The notes under the pieces are model-generated. The model was not told the origin of the DNA. It worked only from the letters and a program-made list of their open reading frames with translations, and ran no database searches. Shown here piece after piece: positions 26,748-36,182 of a DNA stretch of 64,000 nt (position 1 is its first letter; every line of letters starts with the position of its first letter). This DNA comes from CAYWPG01 sp964460035 (GTDB lineage: Bacteria; Pseudomonadota; Gammaproteobacteria; Nitrococcales; AK92): contig CAYWPG010000001.1 of assembly GCA_964460035.1 (NCBI GenBank), positions 186,001-250,000 on the forward strand, in the 5' to 3' direction. The position numbers and the translations under genes were made by a program.

Positions 26748-26763
26748 CGACCCGATCGGGTCG
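26748..26763. promoter_or_regulatory. Perfect 16-bp palindrome upstream of tandem uvrA
   Basis: CGACCCGATCGGGTCG is fully self-complementary and lies 59 bp upstream of the uvrA start. It shares the core CCGATCGG with the neighbouring palindrome, whose centre is 21 bp away (two helical turns). It is a candidate repressor operator. Confidence 0.5.
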
Positions 26764-26766
26764 CTG

Positions 26767-26786
26767 GCGGTTCCGATCGGAACCGC
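26767..26786. promoter_or_regulatory. Perfect 20-bp palindrome upstream of tandem uvrA
   Basis: GCGGTTCCGATCGGAACCGC is fully self-complementary. Its centre lies 21 bp from that of the palindrome at 26748-26763 and the CCGATCGG core is shared, which fits cooperative binding of a dimeric regulator on one DNA face. Confidence 0.5.
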
Positions 26787-27324
26787 TAGAGTTTACGCAA
26801 CCTTGGCGCATCGTGGGGAGTGAAGGATCACGTCCGGCGGGCTCGGGTACGAGTTAGGCGCGACCAGGCCCGCGTTCGGCCCGGCCGCGATGGCTTCCGG
26901 CAGGCAGTTTCGCATCGGCCTGACCGACAATGGCGGCAGGTGTTCCGATTGCTGCGCAGGCGCTCGCTGGAGCTGTTAGTCAGCGATCGATGCCTCTTTG
27001 GTGCGGGCCCATGGTGGTCGCAAAGGGTTTTCCAGGATTAGCGGTTGGGGCTCGGATTCGCGGCGAGGGCACCGCTCCCACCCATAGTCGCTTCATACAG
27101 GCCGGTGGCCACAAGCCGCTGTTGGGCGCCCGGGCGCGAATGATTCCTCCAGCTGCGGTAACAAAGCGGGCTTCGCCCGGGTAAAACGCCGCCCCAAGGA
27201 TGTGTTCCAGATGCGTTCCAACCGTATCGCCCGCTCTGGAAAAATCGCCATTGCGCTTTGCCTTAGCGTCAGATACCGCTAAAGTACGCGCAAGTTAGCA
27301 CTGGCTGATTCCGGAGCAATGTCC

Positions 27325-28422
27325 ATGAACATGCCCACGAGTTCGAGCACGGAAACGCGTGCCGGCAATAGCGCCATCGCTATCTGGCTGCTGGCTTGCT
27401 GCGGCTTGGTTGCAGCAATCATCGTGATCGGCGGCGCTACGCGCCTGACTGGGTCGGGACTGTCGATAGTGGTCTGGGAGCCGATCATGGGCATTATCCC
27501 GCCGCTAAGCGAGCGCGCCTGGCTGGAAGCGTTCGAGCTCTACCGCCAGTCGCCGCAGTACCAGCAGGTCAACGCGGGCATGTCGCTGGAGGCGTTCAAG
27601 TTCATCTTTTGGTGGGAGTACTGGCACCGCGTGGCCGGGCGCTTGATCGGGGTAGTGTTCTTCGCCGGCTTCGTTTATTTCCTCTCCAAGCGCAGGCTCG
27701 ACACGCCCACGACAATCAAGCTTTCCGGGCTGCTCGTGCTGGGCGGGCTGCAGGGTTTCATGGGCTGGTACATGGTGAGCAGCGGCTTGGTCGACGTGCC
27801 GCATGTGAGCCACTACCGCCTTGCCGCGCACCTTGGGCTCGCGTTACTCATCTACTCGCTGATGCTCTGGTTCGCGATGGACATCCTGCAGCCGCGCGGC
27901 GCCAGTGCCGCAGACGGTGCCGGTAGCGGCTTGCGGCGCGCCGCCTGGGGGCTGCTGGTGCTCGTTGCTGTGACCATACTGTTCGGGGCTTTCGTTGCCG
28001 GCACGCACGCCGGGTTTTTCTACAACACCTTTCCGCTGATGAACGGACAGTGGATCCCCCAGGGGATGTGGACTTTGGAGCCGTGGCCGCGAAATCTGCT
28101 CGCGAATCCCATCGCCATACAGTTCGCGCACCGATGGATCGCACTGCTGACCTTCGCCGCCGTGGCGGCATTCTGGCTGGTCGCGTTGCGCAGGGCGTTG
28201 CCGCGCCAGGCGCGGATCGCCGTTCATTTTCTGCTCGCGGCTGCGTTGCTGCAGGTCGCGTTGGGGATCTCGACGTTGGTACTGCAGGTACCGATCGTGT
28301 TGGGCGTAGCGCATCAAGGCGGCGCGGTGGTTTTGTTGACCGCCTTGCTGTACCTGCTGCATAGCCTTCACCCCGCGCGGGTGGCGGCTCGGACGCCCAC
28401 GCCGGTACCGGTAGCGGCGTGA
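27325..28422 (+). CDS. ctaA: Heme A synthase (CtaA/COX15)
   Basis: This 365-residue inner-membrane enzyme oxidises heme O to heme A for cytochrome c oxidase. It has eight hydrophobic segments and the family's conserved histidines in EYWHRVAGR, HYRLAAHLGLA, FAHRW and VAHQGGA, plus the GATRLTGSGLS loop. It lacks the cysteine pair of the Bacillus type and looks like the COX15/proteobacterial type 2. ATG 27325 is chosen because GGAG lies eight bases before it; the ATG two codons earlier is only two bases from that site. No ctaB or cox genes are adjacent. Confidence 0.95.
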   Translation: MNMPTSSSTETRAGNSAIAIWLLACCGLVAAIIVIGGATRLTGSGLSIVVWEPIMGIIPPLSERAWLEAFELYRQSPQYQQVNAGMSLEAFKFIFWWEYWHRVAGRLIGVVFFAGFVYFLSKRRLDTPTTIKLSGLLVLGGLQGFMGWYMVSSGLVDVPHVSHYRLAAHLGLALLIYSLMLWFAMDILQPRGASAADGAGSGLRRAAWGLLVLVAVTILFGAFVAGTHAGFFYNTFPLMNGQWIPQGMWTLEPWPRNLLANPIAIQFAHRWIALLTFAAVAAFWLVALRRALPRQARIAVHFLLAAALLQVALGISTLVLQVPIVLGVAHQGGAVVLLTALLYLLHSLHPARVAARTPTPVPVAA

Positions 28423-28658
28423 GATAACGCCAGGGACGGTTGCCACGGCGTTTGGCAGCCGATCCGGCGACTTGATTTTGCGATCGCTGTCGCAGCCGCG
28501 CATTAGCTTCCGGCTGAGGCCGCGATCGGGTGTTGTGGGGAAGCGCGCTTAGCCGTGCGGGTCAGGCGGAGCCCGAAGCCCGCCCACAACCGGCATGTCG
28601 ATGGTGGCGGGGACAGGGCTGCTCCTGCCAGAGCTTAGACGCGTTTGCGGGGGATTCG

Positions 28659-29951
28659 ATGCTGGAGCGGCTATTCGGACTCAAGGCGCATGGGACCGAT
28701 GTCAAAACAGAGGTCTTAGCGGGTATTACGACCTTTCTGACGATGGCGTACATCATCGTCGTCAATCCCAGCCTGCTATCTAGCGCGGGCATGGACTACG
28801 GTGCGGTGTTCGCCGCCACCTGTCTGGCCGCGGCGATAGGCAGCCTGATCATGGGGGTGCTTGCCAACTACCCGATCGCGCTGGCCCCGGGCATGGGCCT
28901 GAACGCCTTCTTCACCTTCACAGTGGTGGGACAAATGGGTTACAGCTGGCAGGTGGCGCTGGGCGCGGTGTTCCTGTCCGGCGTGTTGTTTTTCCTGCTC
29001 AGCATCTTCCGTATCCGCGAGTGGGTGATCAATAGCATTCCGCTGGCGTTGAGGCTGGGGATAGCGGCCGGAATCGGGCTGTTTCTGGCACTTATCGCGC
29101 TTCACAACACCAATATTATCGTTGCCAGCCCCGGCACGCTGGTAACGCTGGGCGATGTCAGCTCGCCGGCGGCGCTGCTTACGGCCTTCGGCTTCGTGCT
29201 CATCTGCGCGCTGGCGGCACGGCGTGTGATGGGGGCCGTTATGCTCGGCATCATCGCCGTGACGCTGGTGGGCTGGCTACTGGGCCTGGTCGAGTATCAA
29301 GGGTTTGCCTCTGCGCCGCCTAGCCTGGCACCCACGTTTCTGCAGATGGACGTGGCCGGCGCGCTGAACATCGGCTTGGTCAGCGTCATCTTCGCATTCC
29401 TGTTCGTGGACCTGTTCGACACCTCCGGTACGCTGATCGGCGCCGCGCACCGGGGCAACCTGTTGGATGAGAAGGGCAACCTGCCGCGTCTTGGCCGTGC
29501 ATTGATGGCCGATAGCGGGGCGACCATGGCGGGTGCTGCGCTGGGAACCTCCACCACGACCAGTTATATAGAGAGCACCGCGGGCATCGTCGCCGGTGGC
29601 CGGACCGGGCTCACTGCCGTAGTGGTTGCCGTTCTGTTCCTGCTCGCGCTGTTCTTCTCGCCGTTGGCGTCCATGGTGCCCGCGTTTGCGACCGCGCCGG
29701 CGCTGCTGTATGTCGCCACGCTGATGACCAGCAGCCTTTCGCATATCGACTGGGAAGATGTCACCGACGCCGCGCCGGTTCTGGTAACCGCCATCGCGAT
29801 GCCGCTGGCGTTCTCCATCGCCGATGGAATTGCGCTGGGCTTTATCACTTATGTGGCTGTGAAGCTGGCCAGCGGCCGCTTCCACCAGCTCAATCCGGCG
29901 CTGCTGGTGATTGCCGCCCTGTTCGTGCTCAAATTCATGTTCCTGGGCTAA
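28659..29951 (+). CDS. NCS2-family purine permease (AzgA/GhxP-like)
   Basis: This 430-residue, 12-14-segment membrane transporter carries the signatures of the AzgA-like hypoxanthine/guanine/adenine permeases. These are the N-terminal LAGITTFLTMAYIIVVNP, the APGMGLNAFF loop, the FLFVDLFDTSGTL segment and the GTSTTTSYIESTAG substrate loop. It would import a purine base by proton symport. ATG 28659 follows GGGGG and gives the normal family length. The apt gene starts 26 bp after its stop, forming an import-and-salvage operon. Confidence 0.94.
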   Translation: MLERLFGLKAHGTDVKTEVLAGITTFLTMAYIIVVNPSLLSSAGMDYGAVFAATCLAAAIGSLIMGVLANYPIALAPGMGLNAFFTFTVVGQMGYSWQVALGAVFLSGVLFFLLSIFRIREWVINSIPLALRLGIAAGIGLFLALIALHNTNIIVASPGTLVTLGDVSSPAALLTAFGFVLICALAARRVMGAVMLGIIAVTLVGWLLGLVEYQGFASAPPSLAPTFLQMDVAGALNIGLVSVIFAFLFVDLFDTSGTLIGAAHRGNLLDEKGNLPRLGRALMADSGATMAGAALGTSTTTSYIESTAGIVAGGRTGLTAVVVAVLFLLALFFSPLASMVPAFATAPALLYVATLMTSSLSHIDWEDVTDAAPVLVTAIAMPLAFSIADGIALGFITYVAVKLASGRFHQLNPALLVIAALFVLKFMFLG

Positions 29952-29977
29952 TTCGCTGCAGTAAGGCTGGGTAGGGC

Positions 29978-30526
29978 ATGGAGTATTTCGGCGATATCGT
30001 CAAGGCGGCCATACGGACGGTGCCGAACTGGCCGAAGCAGGGGGTGATGTTTCGCGATATCACCACCGCGCTTCAGGATCGGCGCGTGTTCCGCATTCTT
30101 ATCGATGCCTTCGTGCATCGCTACCATCCGCAGCAGGTCGACGCGGTGGTGGGCGTCGATGCCCGCGGCTTTATAGTCGCCTCGCCGCTGGCTTACGAGT
30201 TGAACGCTTCCTTCGTGCCCGTACGCAAGAAGGGTAAGCTGCCGTTCGACACGGTGTCCGAGAGTTACACGCTGGAGTATGGAACCGCCGAGGTCGAGCT
30301 GCACCGCGACGCGTTGAAAGCGGGCGATCGGGTGGTCTTGGTGGATGATCTGATCGCCACCGGTGGTACCATGCTGGCGGCGGCCAGCCTGATCCGCCGG
30401 CTGGGCGCGGAGCTGCTGGAGTGCGCTGCCATCATAGACCTGCCGGATTTGAAAGGCTCGGCCAAGCTGCGCGAGCAGGGGTTGACGGTGTTCACCGTGT
30501 GTGAGTTCCCGGACGCCGAGGATTAG
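29978..30526 (+). CDS. apt: Adenine phosphoribosyltransferase
   Basis: This 182-residue cytosolic enzyme converts adenine and PRPP to AMP. The PRPP-binding motif VVLVDDLIATGGT and the N-terminal FRDITTALQD segment identify the type I Apt. The length is usual. It is directly downstream of the NCS2 permease with a 26-bp gap, which couples base uptake to trapping as nucleotide. A strong stem-loop follows at 30570. Confidence 0.96.
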   Translation: MEYFGDIVKAAIRTVPNWPKQGVMFRDITTALQDRRVFRILIDAFVHRYHPQQVDAVVGVDARGFIVASPLAYELNASFVPVRKKGKLPFDTVSESYTLEYGTAEVELHRDALKAGDRVVLVDDLIATGGTMLAAASLIRRLGAELLECAAIIDLPDLKGSAKLREQGLTVFTVCEFPDAED

Positions 30527-30569
30527 CGGGATCGCAACGACGGGCGCTGATGCGTCCGACGGCGTGCCA

Positions 30570-30595
30570 GCGCCCGCTCTGCAGTGAGCGGGCGC
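30570..30595. terminator. Perfect 9-bp stem-loop between convergent genes
   Basis: GCGCCCGCT, an 8-nt loop and AGCGGGCGC lie between apt (+) and the small secreted protein (-). It could serve both transcripts. There is no clear T-run. Confidence 0.55.
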
Positions 30596-30685
30596 AAGTA
30601 GGTGCGGCCCGGGGCTTTCGCGTAACGGACTCGTAGCGCTCGGATCCTTAAGAAGGCGGGCCGGCGCCGCGCGGCGAGGATCCTC

Positions 30686-30967
30686 TTACTTCTCCCGCTC
30701 GATCTCAGTGGCGATATGACGGCCGTCCCGGTACTCGAAGTCGACTTCCACGCGCTGACCTACGGCAAGATCCTCGAAGCGCTTCAAGCCGTCGTCGTAA
30801 TCGGTACGCTCGTCGGTTTGGAACTCAATGCCTTGTACCGTGATGGTTTGCGCTTCGGCATCTATAGCCTCGATCTCGCCTGTGACATCGTTGCTGGCCC
30901 AGGTGCTGCTTGCGAAGGCCAGGCCTACGGCTAGGCCGAGAGTTTTCACTACACGCAGCGTGTCCAT
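30686..30967 (-). CDS. Small secreted protein, DUF5666/DUF1344-like
   Basis: This protein of about 93 residues has a signal peptide (VVKTLGLAVGLAFASSTWA, cleavage near TWA/SND). A short beta-barrel-like domain follows with the repeating pattern VTGEIEAIDAEAQTITVQG and VGQRVEVDFEYRDG, which is typical of small OB-like periplasmic proteins. ATG 30967 has GAGGGT eight bases upstream; ATG 30982 is an alternative. No enzymatic motif is visible. It probably acts in the periplasm, possibly binding metal or acting in stress, but this is inference. Confidence 0.75.
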   Translation of the reverse strand: MDTLRVVKTLGLAVGLAFASSTWASNDVTGEIEAIDAEAQTITVQGIEFQTDERTDYDDGLKRFEDLAVGQRVEVDFEYRDGRHIATEIEREK

Positions 30968-30982
30968 TTTACCGACCCTCAT

Positions 30983-31532
30983 GCTGTTCCCGGGGGGCGG
31001 AATGAGGGCCGTGTGCAATCCGTTCAAGCGCTAAAGAATATTCTAAGTGTCTTTTCTGGCTTCGATTGCGATGTCAGGCCCGCGGTTTTGCCGAGCTTAC
31101 GCTGTGGACACAAACGCCGGCCAAGCGCACTAAAGAGTCCCACTCGATCGCCGATACTTCGGTAGAGTAACTAGCGTTCGTTCTCGCTGGCTTAACGGTG
31201 GCACGATGCGCTGTTTTGCAAATTCGGCGAGAGCGAAGCCAAGGGATGTATGGCCGCGATATAAATGGAACGTGCGCATACCCGCGCGACGGCTCTGGCG
31301 GGTCCGGTAGTCGCCTAAGCCGCTGCATAGAGTGCGGTTAAAGGGGAGCGTCGCGCCTGCCATTTTCTCGGTGCTCGCAGGCGGGCGCCGACAGATGCAG
31401 TGCTGCTGCCCCTGCACGCTATGCATGGCCTAGACGCGCGGTTGAGCCTGGGTTGCGTGTAGCTTGCCCAGGCTGCCTGGCTTGGGGAAGGAAGCGGGCC
31501 GCGCCCAGACATTGCGCGGTGTCGTTACGGCT
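30983..31532. other. Region upstream of the GGDEF/EAL gene
   Basis: About 550 bp. It contains a 10-bp palindrome AGAATATTCT near 31035 and otherwise only weak open frames. I see no gene or RNA that can be supported. Confidence 0.45.
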
Positions 31533-34500
31533 ATGCGGTTTGAGGATGCGTGCTTGATTGAGTGGACGGACGTACACCTTGGGCTGATCTACCAAATTTA
31601 CGGGTTGGCTTTCGTGGTGCTTGGCGTGTGCGCCTTGCTACTGCCGCGCCATCCCATAGCCATACGTCGGCTGACGCTGCACTTGCAGTTTCTGGGGCTG
31701 TTCGGCCTTTTTCATGGCGCGCTGGAGTTCGTCGAATGGGAGATGCTCCGAAACCCGCAGATCGACTGGCTGCATTGGGTTGGCGCTGCGTTGCTCCCCA
31801 CGTCCTATGTCTTTTTGCTGGAGTTCGGCCGCCGTTCGCTGATCGAGCTGCGGCCGCAGCTGCGCTCCTTTTCAGCGTCGTTGTATGCGTTAGTCGGTGT
31901 CGGTCTGCTGGTGTCTTTGCTCTGGGCAACCGAGCCGCGATCGGCGCTGGCCGCCTGGGCGCGTTTGTTCATCGGCGCGCCGGCATCTCTGTTGGCGGCG
32001 GCAGCCTGCTGGCTCGCCGCCAGACAGCCTGCTAACGACTCTTGGACAGCCATGCTGCGGTTGCCCCTGAGATTGGGCGCCCTGGGCGCGATCTTATATG
32101 CGGTGCTGACGCCGGTGGTTTCGCTCGCAGCGACCGGCGCGCTTGCCTGGCTGCCGACCCAAGCCGATTTCGTCCAGTGGGTGGGACTGCCGGTGCCCAT
32201 ATTTCGAGCGGGCTGCGCGCTGCTGATTATGGCGGCGCTAGTCATGCTGGTGCGCCGGGCAGGCTGGAGTGCAACGGAGAATCTGCTCCGGGTGCTGGGC
32301 ACCGTATCTGGATACGTGTTCCGTTGCCGCGACGACAGCCGCCGGGGCGTGGTCTACCTAGCCGGAGGCGTGGAAAGACTGACCGGCTACACCGCTGAGG
32401 ACTTTATGCGCGGCGGAGGCCTGACCTTGGACGATCTGATACATCCCGAGGATAAGGAGTTCGTCCGCCAGCAGGTCAGGGCTGCGCTCGCCCAGCGCCG
32501 CGAGTATGAGATCACCTACCGGACGATCAATCGCGCCGGGGAGGAGGGTTGGGCATTCGAGCGCGGGCGGGGCGTCTTCGACGAGAACGGCGCACTGCGC
32601 TTTATCGAAGGGCATGTGATGGACGCCACCGCGCTGCGACAAGCGCAGGCCGATTTGGAACATGTCAGAACCACACTGGATCTTACGCTGGATGCGGTGT
32701 TCATCTTCGATGCCCAGTCGCTGCAATTCACCTATGTCAATCAGGGCGCAATTCAACAAGTGGGCTGGTGCCGGGAGGAACTGCTCCGCCTTCACCCCTA
32801 TGACCTCACGCCCGAGTATCCCGAGCCTCGCTTTCGCGAGCTGATTGCTCCCATGGTGGCGGGGGAAGTCACTACGCAACGGCTGCAGACCTGGCACAAG
32901 ACCAAGAGCGGTCAACTCGTGCCGGTCGAGCTCTCTTTACAGTATGTGGTGCCCACAGGGCAGGCTCCGCGGTTCGTCGCCATCGTACAGGATATTACCG
33001 AGCGCAGGGCTGCGGAGAACGCTTTGAAACTGGCGAACGAGCGCTTGGAGCGAGCCGAACGGCATACCGCAATGGGCCATTGGGAGTTCGATGCCGAGAC
33101 CGGCGAAGGCTACTGGTCCAAGGGCATGTTCTGCCTGCTGGGGTTCCCGCCCGGCGAGCGGCCGCCTGCACTGGCCGACTATCTGGCGCGCATTCACGCC
33201 GACGACCGGGCGCTGGTAGAGCAAGCCTTCGTGGCCATGGAGGAAGGCAAACAGCCGCAGCCCACCGTTTTCCGTACCGCGCCCGAGCTGGGGCCGATAC
33301 GGTACCTGGCGCCTACTTATCGCTGTATCCGCGACGAATACGGGAAACCCAAGCGGTACATGGGCACGCTGCAGGATGTGTCCGAGCGTGAGCGGGCGCT
33401 GGAGACCCTGCGCCGCTCGGAGCAGGAACACCGTATGCTGCGCGAGGTGGCGCAACGCGAGCAGGGACGGATGGCGGCGCTGCTCGGGGGAATGAGTATA
33501 GGTATTTTGTTCGAGGACCGCGCCGGGGACGTCGAATACGTCAACCCGGCGTTTCGCCGCATGTGGGGGATCGACGAGCAGGTAGAGCTGGTGGGGCGGC
33601 CGACCAAGGAAGTGCTGGAACACTCTACGCACCGTTTCGCTCGCCCCGACCATGCATCGCGGCATGTGCTGCGGGTGCTGGATACGCATGAGATCAGCGA
33701 GCGCTTCGAGCTGGATCTTTACGATGGCCGGGTGCTGACACAGCTGTCTTATCCGGTAATGGATACCGAGGGACGATTGATCGGAAGGCTGTGGATCTAC
33801 GAGGACATCACTCACGAGCGTCAGACGGCTCAGCAGCTGGTGTATCTGGCCGAGCACGATCCGCTGACCGGGCTGTGCAATCGGCACCGTTTCCAGGAGC
33901 ATCTGGAGCGCATGATCAAGACGGCGCAGCGCGTGGAATCGCGCTTCGTGCTGATGTACTTCGATCTGGACGATTTCAAGCACATCAACGACAACTTCGG
34001 GCACCGAGCCGGCGATACGGTGCTGGTCAGGGCTGCGGGCGCGGTCGCCAGCTTGATGCGGGGCGGAGAGGTGTTGGCGCGCCTTGGGGGCGATGAGTTC
34101 GCGATTCTCGCCGAGATCACCTCCGAGGAAGAGGCCGTTCGGCTGGCCGAGCGCATCGTGCACGCTGTATCCTCGATTCCGCTACGCTTCCGAGGCAGCA
34201 ACCTTCGCCTGACGGCCAGCCTGGGCATAGCCATCTTCCCCACCCATGGTACGGACGCCGAAGAACTGGTCGCGCATGCCGACATGGCCATGTATCAGGC
34301 CAAGGATCAAGGCAAGAATACCTGGGCGATCTACGACCACAACCGCGCTGGCGCTGATGTGATGCTCGAGCGCATGTCCTGGAGTCGCCGGATTGCAGCG
34401 GCTCTGAGCGGCGATCTGTTCGAGCTGCACTTCCAAGGTGTGTACCATGCTGCCGACGGCCGTCTCAGTCATCTGGAAGCGCTGGTACGCATGCAGGATC

Positions 34501-35144
34501 CCAGCAGCCCCGGGGCGCTACTGATGCCGGGGCAATTCATCCCGGTAGCCGAGAAGACAGGACAGATTCTCGAGATCGACCGCTGGGTTCTCCGCCAGAG
34601 CATTGGGATTCTGGCCAGATACCCGCAGCTTCCCGCGCTGGCGGTCAATATTTCGGGACGCAGCTTCGACGAGCCGGGGCTGCCGCAGTACATTCAGAAT
34701 TTGCTCGCCAGTCACAGTGTCGATCCCAAGCGATTGATCGTCGAGCTGACGGAAACGGCCGCGGTATCCGAGATGCAGGATGCACAACGCTTCATAGAGC
34801 TGTTGCAGCAAACCGGCTGCGTTGTGTGCCTGGACGATTTCGGATCGGGATTCGCGACCTTCGCTTACCTGAAATACCTGGCCGTACAGGTGCTTAAGAT
34901 CGACGGCATGTTCATCCGCGATCTGCCCAACAATCGGGATAATCAAGCGTTCGTGAAGGCGATGATCGATGTTGCCGCCGGGCTCCAGAAACGGGTTGTG
35001 GCTGAGTTCGTGGAAGATGCGGCTACCTTGGAGATGTTGCGCAATCTGGGGGTCGATCTGGTGCAAGGTTATTACCTGGACCGGCCAAGCGCGAATCATC
35101 CCAGCCTGGGTGTTCCGAGCATTCCGGCCGATCAGCTGCACTGA
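31533..35144 (+). CDS. Membrane-anchored multi-PAS diguanylate cyclase/phosphodiesterase
   Basis: This 1203-residue signalling protein has an N-terminal membrane module with about seven hydrophobic segments (to about residue 235). Four PAS/PAC sensor domains follow (about 255-355, 365-480, 500-610, 635-755). A GGDEF domain has an intact motif near 852, and an EAL domain has its motif near 981. The EAL set also includes NISGRS, ELTET, LDDFGSG, LKIDG, an E-x-VE motif and VQGYYLDRP, so both catalytic sites look complete. It would make and/or degrade c-di-GMP in response to signals sensed at the membrane and PAS domains. ATG 31533 was preferred to a TTG 23 codons upstream. Confidence 0.93.
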   Translation: MRFEDACLIEWTDVHLGLIYQIYGLAFVVLGVCALLLPRHPIAIRRLTLHLQFLGLFGLFHGALEFVEWEMLRNPQIDWLHWVGAALLPTSYVFLLEFGRRSLIELRPQLRSFSASLYALVGVGLLVSLLWATEPRSALAAWARLFIGAPASLLAAAACWLAARQPANDSWTAMLRLPLRLGALGAILYAVLTPVVSLAATGALAWLPTQADFVQWVGLPVPIFRAGCALLIMAALVMLVRRAGWSATENLLRVLGTVSGYVFRCRDDSRRGVVYLAGGVERLTGYTAEDFMRGGGLTLDDLIHPEDKEFVRQQVRAALAQRREYEITYRTINRAGEEGWAFERGRGVFDENGALRFIEGHVMDATALRQAQADLEHVRTTLDLTLDAVFIFDAQSLQFTYVNQGAIQQVGWCREELLRLHPYDLTPEYPEPRFRELIAPMVAGEVTTQRLQTWHKTKSGQLVPVELSLQYVVPTGQAPRFVAIVQDITERRAAENALKLANERLERAERHTAMGHWEFDAETGEGYWSKGMFCLLGFPPGERPPALADYLARIHADDRALVEQAFVAMEEGKQPQPTVFRTAPELGPIRYLAPTYRCIRDEYGKPKRYMGTLQDVSERERALETLRRSEQEHRMLREVAQREQGRMAALLGGMSIGILFEDRAGDVEYVNPAFRRMWGIDEQVELVGRPTKEVLEHSTHRFARPDHASRHVLRVLDTHEISERFELDLYDGRVLTQLSYPVMDTEGRLIGRLWIYEDITHERQTAQQLVYLAEHDPLTGLCNRHRFQEHLERMIKTAQRVESRFVLMYFDLDDFKHINDNFGHRAGDTVLVRAAGAVASLMRGGEVLARLGGDEFAILAEITSEEEAVRLAERIVHAVSSIPLRFRGSNLRLTASLGIAIFPTHGTDAEELVAHADMAMYQAKDQGKNTWAIYDHNRAGADVMLERMSWSRRIAAALSGDLFELHFQGVYHAADGRLSHLEALVRMQDPSSPGALLMPGQFIPVAEKTGQILEIDRWVLRQSIGILARYPQLPALAVNISGRSFDEPGLPQYIQNLLASHSVDPKRLIVELTETAAVSEMQDAQRFIELLQQTGCVVCLDDFGSGFATFAYLKYLAVQVLKIDGMFIRDLPNNRDNQAFVKAMIDVAAGLQKRVVAEFVEDAATLEMLRNLGVDLVQGYYLDRPSANHPSLGVPSIPADQLH

Positions 35145-35168
35145 GCGTTCAGCGGTGGTGCCTAAGTC

Positions 35169-35594
35169 ATGGAAGTCGAGGGCGCTATGCGAGTTGCCGA
35201 GGCAGTGGTCGCCATCATCGCGCGCGACCGGCGCTTTCTTTTCGTAAAACGCTCCGATCATGTGGCCGCAGGGCGCGGCTATTGGTGCCCGGTCAGCGGT
35301 CGCATCGAACCCGGCGAGACCCAACCGGCCGCGCTGCAGCGCGAGGTCCTGGAGGAAGTGGGTCTGCATGTGGTGGCTGATAAGAAGGTTGCCGAGGGCA
35401 TGTCGCGCGACGGTGCCTTCCTCCTGCACTACTGGAGCTGCCGCATCATAGCTGGCACTGCGCACGTCGCCAGCGACGAGGCGACCGCACTGCGGTGGCT
35501 GACGGTGGAGGAGCTGCAGCGCTTGGCGCCGGTGTTCGAGGAAAATGTCCGTGTCTGCGAGCAGATCGCCCATGAGCGCGGTTGGCGCGCTTAG
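35169..35594 (+). CDS. NUDIX hydrolase
   Basis: This 141-residue protein carries an exact Nudix box, G-x5-E-x7-REVLEEVG, starting at GRIEPGE near residue 45. Nudix enzymes hydrolyse nucleoside diphosphates linked to another moiety; the substrate is unknown. ATG 35187 (MRVAEAV, GAGGG five bases upstream) is a plausible later start. It begins 24 bp after the GGDEF/EAL gene on the same strand and may be co-transcribed with it, though no functional link is evident. Confidence 0.9.
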   Translation: MEVEGAMRVAEAVVAIIARDRRFLFVKRSDHVAAGRGYWCPVSGRIEPGETQPAALQREVLEEVGLHVVADKKVAEGMSRDGAFLLHYWSCRIIAGTAHVASDEATALRWLTVEELQRLAPVFEENVRVCEQIAHERGWRA

Positions 35595-35735
35595 CCTCCC
35601 GTAGCCCTTATCTTTTCCTGCTGCGCCATGCCTCGCTCCTGGGCAAGGAGCAAAGCACAGCCGGTGCGGTCTTAAAGATAGTGTTCCAGGAAAAGCGGTA
35701 GCGTGCGACTACGGCATGCAAGGGAGAGTCTGCCT

Positions 35736-36167
35736 ATGCCATGCAGACGCGCGGCAGTAGCGTTGGTCATGCTCATGTTGGTTACGGGCGGCATGAGCCT
35801 GGGGGCAGCCGCGAGCAATAGCCAGCAAGAGAATACCGCGCTGGCCAAAGCGGTTACCGACGAGTTGACCCAGGGTTGGCTGGAGCCGAACGGGGCGCTG
35901 GTCGTCATAGTCGATGATGGCGTTGTCGAACTGCTTGGGACGGTCCCGTCGGCCGAGATGATCGATGAAGCAGTTCAGATCGCGGCGAATGTAGAAGGTG
36001 TGCGCAGGGTGATCAACCGCCTGAACGTCAGGCCTCCTGAGTTGTCGCTGGAGCCGGATGCTCAGCAGCCACTGCAGCCGGCGCCGATGCAGGAAGAAGT
36101 GCTGCAGGAAGATCAGGCGCGGGAGGAAACCATGCAAGAGGACATGTTGCGGGAAGAGCGCCGGTGA
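35736..36167 (+). CDS. BON-domain periplasmic protein
   Basis: This 143-residue protein has a signal peptide (AAVALVMLMLVTGGMSLGAAA) and one BON domain (about 45-105), with the strand-turn pattern ALVVIVDDGVVELLGTVPS and the closing VEGVRRVINRLNV. A Gln/Glu-rich, probably disordered tail (QPAPMQEEVLQEDQ) completes it. BON domains bind phospholipid or other hydrophobic surfaces in envelope stress proteins such as OsmY. ATG 35736 has GGGAGA upstream. A GTG 11 codons earlier is possible but would lengthen the signal peptide. Confidence 0.85.
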   Translation: MPCRRAAVALVMLMLVTGGMSLGAAASNSQQENTALAKAVTDELTQGWLEPNGALVVIVDDGVVELLGTVPSAEMIDEAVQIAANVEGVRRVINRLNVRPPELSLEPDAQQPLQPAPMQEEVLQEDQAREETMQEDMLREERR

Positions 36168-36182
36168 GAAGCTGCTGTCTTA

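Larger units (their letters stand above)
26690..27324. other. Divergent region between uvrA and ctaA
   Basis: About 630 bp. Apart from the two palindromes near the uvrA end I see no gene, RNA or clear promoter pair. No CTGT-N8-ACAG SOS box was found here. Confidence 0.5.

Noticed and set aside
26690..27318. SOS box upstream of uvrA
   Set aside because: I looked for CTGT-N8-ACAG on both strands and saw none. Only the twin palindromes are present.
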